Both the position numbers and the translations under genes were made by a program. 64,000 bases of DNA from Sphingomonas phyllosphaerae FA2. Lineage in GTDB: Bacteria > Pseudomonadota > Alphaproteobacteria > Sphingomonadales > Sphingomonadaceae. The stretch is taken from positions 1 through 64,000 of the forward strand of contig NZ_KE386571.1 in NCBI RefSeq assembly GCF_000427645.1, in the 5' to 3' direction. Position 1 is the stretch's first letter, and each line of letters begins with the position of its first letter. The notes beneath the pieces were generated by a model. That model was not told the DNA's origin. It did not search any database and was given only the letters and a program-made list of their open reading frames with translations. Positions 8,164 to 15,216 of the stretch are shown here, in pieces.

Positions 8164-9122
8164 CCGCGCCTGATTCCTCCGCCACTGTCGCCGACCCTCA
8201 CCGGCGTGATCCGGTCGTCGCCGCAACGACGCTGCTCGACTTCAACGTCAAGGCGATTGAGCCGGTTATCGTCGACGGTCCGCCTGCGCTGATGGCGCGC
8301 GATCTGATGAGCCCCTTTGTTTGGCGCGAGGACGATGGGCGCTGGGGATTGATGGTGCGCGCTATCGTTCGGGCGGGCGAGCCGCTGACCGATACCGGCC
8401 AGATCTGGGCCGGGTGGAGCGAGGACGGCGTTCGCTTCACGATGCTCGATGCCCCCTCACTTGTCCCCGGCCCTGACGACCATGACGCGGGCGGCGTGGA
8501 AGATCCGACCGTGGTGCGCCAGGGCGGGGAGTACGTCGTATATTACTCAGGCGTGCTCGCCGATCACGCTCACGGCGAGCTCTCCTATGCGACCGGCCCG
8601 TCGCTCGACCGGCTGATCAAGAGCGGCACGGCGCTCGCCTCGTCCAAGTCGGAGGGCAACACTAAGGAGGCGACGGTCGACTGCCCGGCCGATGGCCGCT
8701 GGCGATTGTTCTACGAATACGCCGCGGACGAGGCCTCTCGCGTCGGGTTGGCGACTGGACCGGACGTGGCGGGCCCCTGGACCGAGCAGCCGACGCCCTT
8801 CATGCCCCGCGCAGACAGCTGGGACGACTGGCATCTCTCCACCGGGCCACTGCTGACCGACGATCCCGCGAGGCCGGTCATGTTCTACAATGGCGCTACC
8901 CGCGACGCGCGCTGGCGCATAGGCTGGGTGGCCTTCGACGCCGCCTATGAGCGCGTAGTGGCGCGCGGGATCGAGCCCCTGCTTACCCCGCCGCCGGTGG
9001 CCGACCGCAGTGCGACCGATATCGCTTTTGCCGCTTCGGTCGTAGTCGAGGGAGACGCAATCTGGCTATATTATTCCCTGGAGGATCGGAGGCTATCGCG
9101 CGCGCTTATCCGGCGCAGCTGA
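8160..9122 (+). CDS. GH130-like five-bladed beta-propeller glycosidase/phosphorylase
   Basis: This 320-residue protein has no signal peptide and so acts in the cytoplasm. Features of the GH130/GH43-type propeller are visible: SPFVWRED, GVEDPTVV with the candidate catalytic Asp, WHLSTGPLL followed by RPVMFYNGAT, and the late IWLYYSLED blade. GH130 enzymes phosphorolyse or hydrolyse beta-mannosides, including mannosyl-GlcNAc from N-glycans. That would fit the mannosidase/hexosaminidase locus further along this window. The match is by motif pattern and the family is divergent, so a GH43-like hydrolase is an alternative. It overlaps the SDR gene by 4 bases. Confidence 0.65.
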   Translation: MTAPDSSATVADPHRRDPVVAATTLLDFNVKAIEPVIVDGPPALMARDLMSPFVWREDDGRWGLMVRAIVRAGEPLTDTGQIWAGWSEDGVRFTMLDAPSLVPGPDDHDAGGVEDPTVVRQGGEYVVYYSGVLADHAHGELSYATGPSLDRLIKSGTALASSKSEGNTKEATVDCPADGRWRLFYEYAADEASRVGLATGPDVAGPWTEQPTPFMPRADSWDDWHLSTGPLLTDDPARPVMFYNGATRDARWRIGWVAFDAAYERVVARGIEPLLTPPPVADRSATDIAFAASVVVEGDAIWLYYSLEDRRLSRALIRRS

Positions 9123-9401
9123 GAACTGTTCTGCGCCGAAGCAAGCCGACCGGCGATAATGGATATGGTGAAAGAGGCGACCGGCGTTGCCTCTTAAATC
9201 ATCAGATAGCTTACCGCTTTTGTGACTCGAGCTGTTGCTGCCTACGATCCGAAGTAGCTATCATAGCGCATGATTAATAATCGGGAAGCAAGGACCATTG
9301 CACAGTTGGCCTTAGTACATGTTTCACGCTCTACCCCCTCACGGTATTTTGCGGCAAACGGGCATCTGTCATAATGCCAGCCGGCGGCGTACGTTCACGA
9401 T

Positions 9402-9557
9402 ATGACCGATTCGCAGCCGCCGCTCACCCCCGAGGCTCTCGCCACTTGGACCGACCAGGAACTCATCACCGAATGGTCGAAAACGACTTGGGAGAAGGAT
9501 GACTTGCGGATGCAGGTCTTGTCGTCAGAGATCGAGCGGCGTGGCTTAGATTTTTGA
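9402..9557 (+). CDS. 51-residue acidic protein of unknown function
   Basis: ATG 9402 to TGA 9557 encodes MTDSQPPLTPEALATW..., a Trp-containing, acidic and probably helical peptide (ELITEWSKTTWEKDD, SEIERRGLDF). The reading frame uses normal high-GC codons and ends in an orderly helix. There is no clear family. It is separated from its neighbours by about 280 and 137 bases. The gap before it (9123-9401) holds nothing recognisable. Confidence 0.5.
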   Translation: MTDSQPPLTPEALATWTDQELITEWSKTTWEKDDLRMQVLSSEIERRGLDF

Positions 9558-9694
9558 GGTCGAGCCAAGCGGAGAAGTCTTCATAGCTATCAGGCTCGGC
9601 GCTCGCCGAGCGTGGTCTAACCCATATTTGTGACTCAGTGGATCATCCCACTGCATCGAGCGTCTTGGCTGCTCCACTTCACCGCGAGTTGCCC

Positions 9695-10252
9695 ATGACG
9701 TTCCACAAGCTGCTTCTTCCCGTGACCGCTCTGCTCGCCATCGTAACCGGCACCGCTTCCCCTGCGGTTGCGCAGTTCCGCGATAATCAGGCCTATCGGC
9801 CAAGCAACGCGCAGCAGACTAAGGACATGCGCTCGCGCCTTGCCGCTGCGATCGACCGAGTTCGCGTCACCGAACAGCACGGCAAACTCTCCCCGGCACG
9901 ATCAGCAGCGTTGCGCAACCAGCTCATGCAGGCTCAACGTCAAATGGTAGGCTTCGAGCGCCAGCAAGGCTTCGTCAGTGCAGCGGAGTTAGCAAGCTAT
10001 GACCGCCTCGTTGTCGGCATTGATGCAGAGTTGGGGGACGTGTCAGGCAGGCGCTCGTACGGGAATGATGCGCTGCCCAGCGCCGAAGTGAAAGCATTTC
10101 AGCGGCTCGATAAGCGCCTGAGCTATCGTGATGCTCGCATCGAGTACGATGCAAAGGGCTGTGCTGTATATCAAGGCAAGGCACGTAGCGGGCGCATTCG
10201 TCAGGAAGTGCTTCGTGACCCGCGGGGGCGGGCGATATGCCCGCGTCGCTAA
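9695..10252 (+). CDS. Secreted hypothetical protein, helical
   Basis: The ATG at 9695 gives 185 residues. A Sec signal (residues 1-27, AVA then QF) is followed by a basic helical region rich in Gln and Arg (DMRSRLAAAIDRVRV, RNQLMQAQRQMVG) and a C-terminal segment with two Cys (GCAVYQGKA, AICPRR) that may form a disulfide. It is probably periplasmic. An earlier ATG in frame at 9638 would put a charged stretch before the signal and is rejected. An IS5-family element begins 34 bases after the stop. Confidence 0.65.
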   Translation: MTFHKLLLPVTALLAIVTGTASPAVAQFRDNQAYRPSNAQQTKDMRSRLAAAIDRVRVTEQHGKLSPARSAALRNQLMQAQRQMVGFERQQGFVSAAELASYDRLVVGIDAELGDVSGRRSYGNDALPSAEVKAFQRLDKRLSYRDARIEYDAKGCAVYQGKARSGRIRQEVLRDPRGRAICPRR

Positions 10253-10347
10253 CACTGCATTGAAGAACAGCGCTCCAAGAAGTCTAGGGTCAGGACCCAT
10301 TGATGTGAGCGTTGCGATCTGATTCAGGCTCCGTGAGGAGACCGTGG

Positions 10348-10695
10348 ATGAGCGAGCTGTACTGGCTGACGGATGAGCAGATGGCGCGTCTGCAGCCGTA
10401 CTTTCCCAAGAGCCATGGCAAGCCACGGGTCGATGACCGGCGGGTTCTGAGCGGGATCGTCTTCGTCAATTGCAACGGGCTGCGCTGGTGTGATGCACCG
10501 AAGGACTATGGGCCGCACAAAACGCTCTACAATCGCTGGCAGCGGCGGGGCGAGCGAGGTGTATTCCTGCGCATGATGGAGGGTCTGGCGTCGGCGGAGG
10601 CAGAGCCCAAGACCGTCATGATCGACGCGACTTACCTGAAGGCACACCGCACGGCATCGAGCCTGCGGGTTAAAAAGGGGGCCTTGGGCGGCTGA
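10348..10695 (+). CDS. IS5-family transposase, N-terminal frame
   Basis: This 115-residue frame carries the DUF4096-type N-terminal domain (LTDEQMARLQPYFP, CNGLRWCDAPKDYGPHKTLYNRW) and the first catalytic Asp region (VMIDATYLKAHRTASSL). It ends soon after the AAAAAGGGGG run at about 10673-10682. From there a -1 shift leads into the frame encoding RLIGRTKGGMNTKLHAV. Programmed frameshifting is known in this IS group, so the two frames probably make one fused enzyme. Confidence 0.85.
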   Translation: MSELYWLTDEQMARLQPYFPKSHGKPRVDDRRVLSGIVFVNCNGLRWCDAPKDYGPHKTLYNRWQRRGERGVFLRMMEGLASAEAEPKTVMIDATYLKAHRTASSLRVKKGALGG

Positions 10696-10715
10696 TCGGC
10701 CGCACCAAGGGCGGC

Positions 10716-11105
10716 ATGAACACCAAGCTGCACGCTGTCAGCGATGCGAACGGACGGCCCTTGAGCTTCTTCATGACCGCCGGGCAGGTCAGCGACTACA
10801 CCGGCGCGGCAGCGCTGCTGGACGACCTTCCAAAGGCGCAATGGCTGCTCGGCGACCGCGGCTATGATGCGGATTGGTTCAGGGACGCCTTGGAAGCCAA
10901 GGGCATCCAGCCCTGCATCCCAGGTCGGCGATCCCGCAACGAGCCCGTCAGGTACGACAAGCGCCGCTACCGGCGGCGCAGCCGTATCGAGATCATGTTC
11001 GGCCGCCTGAAGGACTGGCGCCGCGTCGCCACGCGCTACGACCGATGCCCAACCGTCTTCTTCTCCGCCATCGCCCTCGCTGCCACCGTCATCTTCTGGT
11101 TATGA
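10716..11105 (+). CDS. IS5-family transposase, C-terminal DDE frame
   Basis: This 129-residue frame has the second catalytic Asp in LLGDRGYDADW and the catalytic Glu region in RYRRRSRIEIMFGRLKDWRRVATRYDR, which is the DDE_Tnp_1 pattern. The ATG at 10716 is probably internal to the fused OrfAB product rather than an independent start. The hydrophobic tail ALAATVIFWL is usual for the group. Confidence 0.85.
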   Translation: MNTKLHAVSDANGRPLSFFMTAGQVSDYTGAAALLDDLPKAQWLLGDRGYDADWFRDALEAKGIQPCIPGRRSRNEPVRYDKRRYRRRSRIEIMFGRLKDWRRVATRYDRCPTVFFSAIALAATVIFWL

Positions 11106-11137
11106 CCAATGAGTCCTGACCCTAGGCCGTAACGAAG

Positions 11138-11172
11138 TCGAGCCGGCGCTATCCAAGATAGCGCCGGCTCGA
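11138..11172. terminator. 16-bp perfect hairpin, bidirectional terminator candidate
   Basis: TCGAGCCGGCGCTATC (11138-11153) and its exact complement (11157-11172) are separated by CAA. It lies directly after the stop of the minus-strand gene at 11176 and just outside the IS5 right end. Its strength and position suit termination of the minus gene, though no long U-run follows. Confidence 0.6.
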
Positions 11173-11175
11173 TGT

Positions 11176-11463
11176 TTAGTGGCTCGTCTTGACGACGGCC
11201 TTGCGATCGCCATTCGAGCTGACGGCAGTCTCGCGCACTACCTTGGTCGTCTTCGTCTTGTGCCCGACCTTCACCCCGAGGATCTTCTTTGGCTGGTTGG
11301 TCTTGCGCTTGCTCGTGTCGGTCACCTTGGTCGTGGTGGTGGCAACGCCGTTGTGGACACTCGTGTCATGATCCACCTTCCTCTCGTGGCTCGTCTGCGC
11401 GAAGCTTGACGCTGAGGTGATTAGAGCGATTGCGGCGATTGCCGAGGTTGCCTGCTTCATCAT
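11176..11463 (-). CDS. Small secreted basic protein
   Basis: This 95-residue protein has a Sec signal (residues 1-23, SFA then QTSHERK). A short, highly charged Thr/Lys-rich mature region follows (TTTTKVTDTSKRKTNQPKK, GHKTKTTKVV) without hydrophobic segments, so the periplasmic peptide is probably disordered. The family is unknown to me. GGA lies about 10 bases upstream of the ATG pair at 11463/11460. A strong hairpin follows its stop. Confidence 0.65.
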   Translation of the reverse strand: MMKQATSAIAAIALITSASSFAQTSHERKVDHDTSVHNGVATTTTKVTDTSKRKTNQPKKILGVKVGHKTKTTKVVRETAVSSNGDRKAVVKTSH

Positions 11464-11583
11464 GGGTGGTCCTTTTTCAATACGCTCGCCCTGAGACGGC
11501 GGCCATCAACACGTCACCCAGTTTTTGGCTGTCAGATCAGACCGGCCTAGGGGAGATGTGCGAGGTATAACCCTTTTTGTAAC

Positions 11584-11607
11584 GGAACGTTGCCTCATGC
11601 CGGCGTT
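11584..11607 (+). promoter_or_regulatory. Possible EcfG-type general-stress promoter
   Basis: GGAAC (11584-11588) and CGTT (11604-11607) are separated by 15 bases, ahead of the small membrane gene at 11655. EcfG promoters of alphaproteobacteria are GGAAC-N16/17-CGTT, so the spacing is one base short. The downstream genes are of stress-associated type. The call is tentative. Confidence 0.3.
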
Positions 11608-11654
11608 TGGCTCTTGAACGTGGCGCTAAATGCCATTGAGTGAGGATCTAATCG

Positions 11655-11801
11655 ATGCTGCGGACAATCGCCGTTATCCTGCTCGTACTATGGCTGCTCG
11701 GCTTCTCGCTCCACGTCGCCGGCGGGCTGATCCATATCTTGCTCGTGATCGCCGTCGTCGTCGGCCTGATCCAGCTGTTCTCGGGGCAGCGTTCAGTTTA
11801 G
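11655..11801 (+). CDS. lmo0937/DUF5670-type small membrane protein
   Basis: ATG 11655 encodes 48 residues beginning MLRTIAVILLVLWLLG. There are two closely spaced hydrophobic helices (about residues 4-18 and 23-41), linked by a Gly-Gly turn and followed by a short polar tail (SGQRSV). This is the pattern of the widespread lmo0937 family of tiny membrane proteins, which often belong to general-stress regulons. AGGA occurs 8-10 bases upstream. The biochemical function is unknown. A gap of 118 bases separates it from the next small gene. Confidence 0.8.
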   Translation: MLRTIAVILLVLWLLGFSLHVAGGLIHILLVIAVVVGLIQLFSGQRSV

Positions 11802-11919
11802 CCGAACTTGAGCGACGGCTACCAAGGCGGAACTGGTCAGCCATGAAGCCGGGGCCGTTCTCAATCCTGCTGCGTTCCATGCTCGCCGCATTACCCGCGA
11901 CACAGCGATGGAGGGCATG

Positions 11920-12174
11920 ATGGCCCAGCAATCCAACACGAACGAGGGCGCCGACCCGTCAGGCGACATCAAGAAGCAAAACCTTGGCGGCACGACGACC
12001 GAGGATCTGACGCAAGGTACTGGTCAAAGCCGCGCAGGAACCGGCGAAGGTGCCGATGCCGACGCGGATGGCAATGCCAAGGACGAGAACGAGCAGTCGG
12101 AGCCAAACACGAAGACGCAGGATTTGGTGAAGGCTGGTCGTGACGATCTGGATCCAAACGCGGGGCAGGAGTGA
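11920..12174 (+). CDS. Disordered acidic small protein
   Basis: The ATG at 11920 has GGAGG five bases upstream and gives 84 residues rich in Asp, Glu, Asn, Gly and Thr, with no hydrophobic core (GEGADADADGNAKDENEQSE). It is predicted disordered, perhaps a hydrophilin-like stress protein; that role is an inference from composition alone. Its stop codon overlaps the next start (TGATG), so the two form an operon. Confidence 0.55.
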   Translation: MAQQSNTNEGADPSGDIKKQNLGGTTTEDLTQGTGQSRAGTGEGADADADGNAKDENEQSEPNTKTQDLVKAGRDDLDPNAGQE

Positions 12175-12371
12175 TGACGAGCGCATACGCCCAGGAAGCT
12201 GCCTTCTACGCTTCACAAGCAGACAACTGCGACGAACGAGCCGGCAACACGGATCTGTCCAACGTACGAGATCGCTGGCTACAGGCAGCTGCCGCTTGGC
12301 GCCTTCTCGGCAACCGATCTCGCCGGATCGAAGCTGCTCGTCAGAAAATTGAAGCCACGCTCCGCGTTTAG
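12174..12371 (+). CDS. Small helical hypothetical protein
   Basis: This 65-residue cytoplasmic protein starts at ATG 12174, with AGGAG overlapping the stop of the preceding gene. It is predicted as two helices (AYAQEAAFYASQADNCDERAG and VRDRWLQAAAAWRLLGNRSRRIEAARQ). Short proteins of this kind (residue-pattern Ax(W)xxLA) are common in sphingomonads, but I know no function. An intrinsic terminator follows at 12415. Confidence 0.5.
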   Translation: MTSAYAQEAAFYASQADNCDERAGNTDLSNVRDRWLQAAAAWRLLGNRSRRIEAARQKIEATLRV

Positions 12372-12414
12372 CTGTTAACCGTAGCATGCCCTATCCTGTG
12401 GGGATCCTGACCTG

Positions 12415-12440
12415 GCCCGGCCATAGTGCCGGGCGTTTTT
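12415..12440 (+). terminator. Rho-independent terminator
   Basis: A 7-bp stem GCCCGGC/GCCGGGC with a 6-nt loop is followed, after one G, by five T (12436-12440). It lies 43 bases after the stop of the two-gene unit ending at 12371. Confidence 0.8.
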
Positions 12441-12568
12441 ACTCGCGCCATTCTCGTAGCGAGCGATATCTGCGCGCGTCCTAATTTTTGTTAACCACGA
12501 ACCTGTAACCAATGTAGGGCATTGGCAGCCTCCGATAGAGAGGCCACGAGTCGCAGGGATTATCTAAA

Positions 12569-12757
12569 GTGCAGAATGCTTATGCTGAAGGGGTGCGAGC
12601 GGGCGAGCTATTAGGTTCGTCGATGGCGGACTGCCCCTATCGCTCGGCACTCGTTGCGCGAGAACGATCCGAATGGATTCGCGGCTTCAACGCTAGCCGG
12701 CAGGATCGTCAGTGGTGCCAAATCGGTAGCACGGAGCAAACCCGACGAACTGCCTGA
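12569..12757 (+). CDS. Rmf/CrpP-like small protein
   Basis: A GTG at 12569 gives 62 residues. The core AYAEGVRAGELLGSSMADCPYRSALVARERSEW matches the ribosome modulation factor pattern: G-x-x-A-G, then CPY, then R/S-x-W-x-x-G. Rmf dimerises 70S ribosomes into inactive 100S particles in stationary phase, and CrpP-type relatives have been discussed in fluoroquinolone resistance. Which role applies is unknown. The C-terminus is longer and more polar than in E. coli Rmf. It stands alone after a terminator. Confidence 0.6.
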   Translation: MQNAYAEGVRAGELLGSSMADCPYRSALVARERSEWIRGFNASRQDRQWCQIGSTEQTRRTA

Positions 12758-12844
12758 TTATCAGGTCAGGACCGTTAGCCTAAGTGGGTGATGCTGCTTA
12801 GTTACACCGCCATCATGGATCGCTCATAAACGGGAGCGCGCGAG

Positions 12845-13057
12845 GTGGCGGATCAACAGCAAACGAGCGACGCTTTTCGTCTTCGACAAGAGGCGGCCCG
12901 GCTGCGGCGGGTGGCAGAAGGCCTGAACAGCAAGGCTGACCGCGACATCATTCTTCGGCTGGCTGAGGAAACCGAGCGGGCGGCGGCTTCGGAGAGTGGC
13001 AGGGCAGCGCGAGGCGGCTCCCGCGACGTTAGTTCGCTAGACTTGGCGCAAATTTAG
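12845..13057 (+). CDS. Small helical hypothetical protein
   Basis: A GTG at 12845 gives 70 residues, mostly one or two charged helices (DAFRLRQEAARLRRVAEGL and DRDIILRLAEETERAAA) ending in a Ser/Arg-rich tail. Such short DAxxLRxxAARLRxLA proteins recur in sphingomonad genomes as hypotheticals. No function can be proposed. The next 103 bases up to the SRAP remnant hold nothing recognisable. Confidence 0.5.
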   Translation: MADQQQTSDAFRLRQEAARLRRVAEGLNSKADRDIILRLAEETERAAASESGRAARGGSRDVSSLDLAQI

Positions 13058-13160
13058 CTCTTCAGCCGAGACTGCCACGCGAGTTATCTTCATCCATAGC
13101 CATCAACTGAGACGGGAACGGCTTCGCCAGCGCCACGGCGTCGTCAAACGAGCACGTCAG

Positions 13161-13574
13161 TCATCGATCCTCATCTTCCTCGTCGAGCAGCACCGGCATG
13201 GCCTTCGGATGGCTGAGAGCCACTAGCGGATTAAGATCGGTCGTCAGGAAGGCGAACACAGCGCCGCCCTCGATCGGCCGCCACACGCCCGCGAAGCTTA
13301 CGATCGGCTGGCTGGGAACATCGAACCAGAACAGCGGACGCTTGCCGGCTGGGCGGGGGCCGTACTCGCTGAAGCTGGTGAACGGGACGAGGCACCGTCG
13401 CTCAGGGTTCGCCAACGCCGACTTCCAGAACGGCGACGTGTAGTTTTTGACATTCGTCACTATCGTGTCGAGCAGCATGGGTTTGCCTGTTACCTTGTCG
13501 ATGCGCTCGCCGGGCACCTTCCACGGAAAACCCCAGCGCATGACGTCCAGCGTGCGGGCGCCGTCCTCCTGGCG
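13161..13574 (-). pseudogene. SRAP (YedK/HMCES-type) gene truncated by an IS6 element
   Basis: The C-terminal 137 codons of a SOS-response-associated peptidase are preserved: VMRWGFPW, TNVKNYTSPFWKSA, RCLVPFTSFSEYG, IVSFAGVW, FLTTDLNPLVA and HPKAMPVLL. SRAP proteins shield abasic sites through a covalent bond to Cys2. The first 50-70 residues, including the MC start, are missing, because the reading frame runs straight into the IS6 left end at 13575. No SRAP N-terminus is found beyond the IS at 14416, so the 5' part was deleted rather than only separated. The gene should be inactive. Confidence 0.85.
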
Positions 13575-14415
13575 GGCTCCGTCAAACCAAATGCACCTGC
13601 TGGTAATCGGGTGAGGGTGAGGTAGGGCGGGAGCATGCCCCGCCCGCGCAAGCCAGCCAACCCGTTTCGCTACTTCAACTCGTCGCCGGAGGTGATCCGG
13701 CTGGTGGTGCTGATGTACGTGCGGTTTCCACTGTCGCTGCGGAACGTGGAAGACCTGCTGTTCGAGCGCGGGATCGACATCTGCCACGAGACGGTGCGGC
13801 TGTGGTGGAACAGATTTGGACCGCTGTTCGCCGGAGACATCCGTCGCCAGCGGGTGAGCCGGATGCGCGGCTTTCGTCACTGGCGCTGGCACCTGGACGA
13901 GATGTACGTGAAGCTGAACGGCGAAATGGTCTACCTGTGGAGAGCGGTCGACCATGAGGGAGAAATCCTCGAGAGTTACGTCACCCGCACCAGAGACAAG
14001 GATGCAGCACTCCGCTTCATGAAGAAGGCGCTCAAGCGCCATGGCTCACCTGAGGCAATTGCCACCGATGGCTTGCGCTCTTACGGCGCTGCGATGAACG
14101 AGCTCGGCAACCGGGACAAGCAGGAGGTGGGCCGCTGGGCCAATAACCGGGTGGAAAACTCACACTTGCCGTTCCGACGACGAGAACGGGCGATGCTGAG
14201 GTTTCGGCAGATGAAGACGCTGCAGAAGTTCGCCTCTGTTCACGCCAACGTCCACAACCACTTCAGCCTCGAACGCCACCTCATCGATCGACAGACCTAC
14301 CGCGAACGACGCTCCGCCGCGCTGGCGGAGTGGCAGGTGCTCGCCAGCTAGGCTGCGACCTTCAAAGACCGACGTGCATCGTGTGGAGAGCGGTTCGCAT
14401 TAGACTGACAGCACC
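13575..14415 (+). mobile_element. IS6-family insertion sequence, copy 1 (complete)
   Basis: The left end starts GGCTCCGTCAAACCAAATGC. The right end, read on the minus strand, starts GGTGCTGTCAGTCTAATGC. The 841-bp element carries one intact transposase. The 8-bp flanks (13567-13574 and 14416-14423) do not match, so the original target duplication is lost. That agrees with the deletion of the SRAP 5' end. Other copies lie at 47760-48191 (truncated), 60445-60935 (degenerate) and 60936-63025 (interrupted). Confidence 0.85.
13635..14351 (+). CDS. IS6-family transposase (copy 1)
   Basis: This 238-residue DDE transposase has the N-terminal HTH-like region FNSSPEVIRLVVLMYVRFPLS. The catalytic residues lie in HWRWHLDEMYVK (D), AIATDGLRSY (D) and WANNRVENSHLPFRRRE (E). 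IS6 enzymes make cointegrates and cause adjacent deletions and inversions. All three motifs are present, so the enzyme should be active. It is about 90% identical by eye to the copy at 62246-62962. Confidence 0.92.
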   Translation: MPRPRKPANPFRYFNSSPEVIRLVVLMYVRFPLSLRNVEDLLFERGIDICHETVRLWWNRFGPLFAGDIRRQRVSRMRGFRHWRWHLDEMYVKLNGEMVYLWRAVDHEGEILESYVTRTRDKDAALRFMKKALKRHGSPEAIATDGLRSYGAAMNELGNRDKQEVGRWANNRVENSHLPFRRRERAMLRFRQMKTLQKFASVHANVHNHFSLERHLIDRQTYRERRSAALAEWQVLAS

Positions 14416-14651
14416 TTTCTGGGTCTTTGCCGTTGCGGAACGGCGAACCGCCGTTCCGCAGTAGACGGGACATTCCGACACCGGCCGTCCTTCCGACCTG
14501 CGGCAATCCTGTTTCTCGTATTCGCCAGAGCGTTTCAATAAAAAGCAGTTGAGACAGGGTCTTGCGAGTAGCTCCAAATTCCCGGGCCTTGAGGAACCCG
14601 ACCCGCCCTGGCCGTCTCGCTGCACCTTCGTCTTCGGGAAAGCTTGGTCGC
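14416..14651. other. Intergenic stretch with a 12-bp perfect hairpin
   Basis: TGCGGAACGGCG (14434-14445) and its exact complement (14449-14460) flank the triplet AAC, 18 bases from the IS6 right end. No coding frame is convincing. The rest up to the Rrf2 stop shows nothing. Confidence 0.45.
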
Positions 14652-15110
14652 TTACATCGACTGCGCTCGTGCGAGCTGATCGTCAGGCGACAGGCTCGCG
14701 AAACGTTTGTCAAAGTCAGCGGCGATATCGGCCAGCGTTACCTCGGCAAGGCGTTGCAGTAACAATGTCTCTGCCTCGCGCATCGCACTTACCAGTGAGC
14801 CGTTGACGGCCTGTTCCACCAGACAGGTGGGGTTGGGATCAGCCGGACCAAGCGCGAAGATGCGGTTTTCGCCGAGGGCGCGATGCACGTCGAGCATGCT
14901 GATGTCGTCGAGTTTGCACGTCAGCGACCAGCCACCGCCATGCCCTTTAACCGACCGAACGTAACCCGCATCGCGAAGGCCGGCCATCGTGCGTCGGACC
15001 ACCACCGGGTTGGTGCCCAGCATCGTTGCCGCCACCTCGGAGGTCAGCGGTCCCTCCATGCGACCCATGTGGATCAGCAAATGCAGCATTCTCGACAGAC
15101 GCGCGTCCAA
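14652..15110 (-). CDS. Rrf2-family transcriptional regulator
   Basis: From a TTG at 15110 (GAGG 8 bases upstream) the protein starts LDARLSRMLHLLIHM, the usual Rrf2 opening, and has 152 residues. The winged helix is visible (LTSEVAATMLGTNPVVVRRTMAGLRDAGYVRSVKGHGGGWSL). It lacks the three-Cys Fe-S cluster set of IscR/NsrR; one Cys occurs in PNPTCLVEQAV. An upstream ATG at 15176 would add a tail over the divergent control region. It is divergent from a thioredoxin-reductase-like gene, a common arrangement in which this regulator represses that neighbour in response to redox or small molecules. Confidence 0.88.
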   Translation of the reverse strand: MDARLSRMLHLLIHMGRMEGPLTSEVAATMLGTNPVVVRRTMAGLRDAGYVRSVKGHGGGWSLTCKLDDISMLDVHRALGENRIFALGPADPNPTCLVEQAVNGSLVSAMREAETLLLQRLAEVTLADIAADFDKRFASLSPDDQLARAQSM

Positions 15111-15185
15111 ACCCTCGACCTCCGGCAGCGTATGCACGCTATCATGCCACAACCGCTGTTGCAAAAGCTGAGGCACTGCATCATG

Positions 15186-15200
15186 TAACCGAACGTGTTA
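15186..15200. promoter_or_regulatory. Inverted repeat TAAC-N7-GTTA, candidate Rrf2 operator
   Basis: TAAC (15186-15189) and GTTA (15197-15200) are symmetric about a 7-base centre, and the symmetry extends imperfectly outward (ATG/TAT). The repeat lies 17 bases before the ATG of the flavoprotein gene and upstream of the regulator. A dimeric Rrf2 protein bound here would cover the flavoprotein promoter. Confidence 0.45.
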
Positions 15201-15216
15201 TATGAAAGGCAGGCGC

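Larger units (their letters stand above)
10287..11122 (+). mobile_element. IS5-family (IS427-like) insertion sequence, complete
   Basis: Inverted ends begin GGGTCAGGACCCATTG on the left and GGGTCAGGACTCATTG on the right (read on the minus strand). They enclose 836 bp. Both ends are flanked by TA (10285-10286 and 11123-11124), the target duplication expected from insertion at a CTAG site. Two transposase frames are joined by a -1 shift near a run of A5G5. A truncated relative lies at 37823-38284. Confidence 0.85.

Noticed and set aside
13616-14042. Apparent N-terminal extension of the SRAP frame through the IS6 element
   Set aside because: It is antisense to the IS6 transposase and only fortuitously open; SRAP homology stops at the IS boundary.
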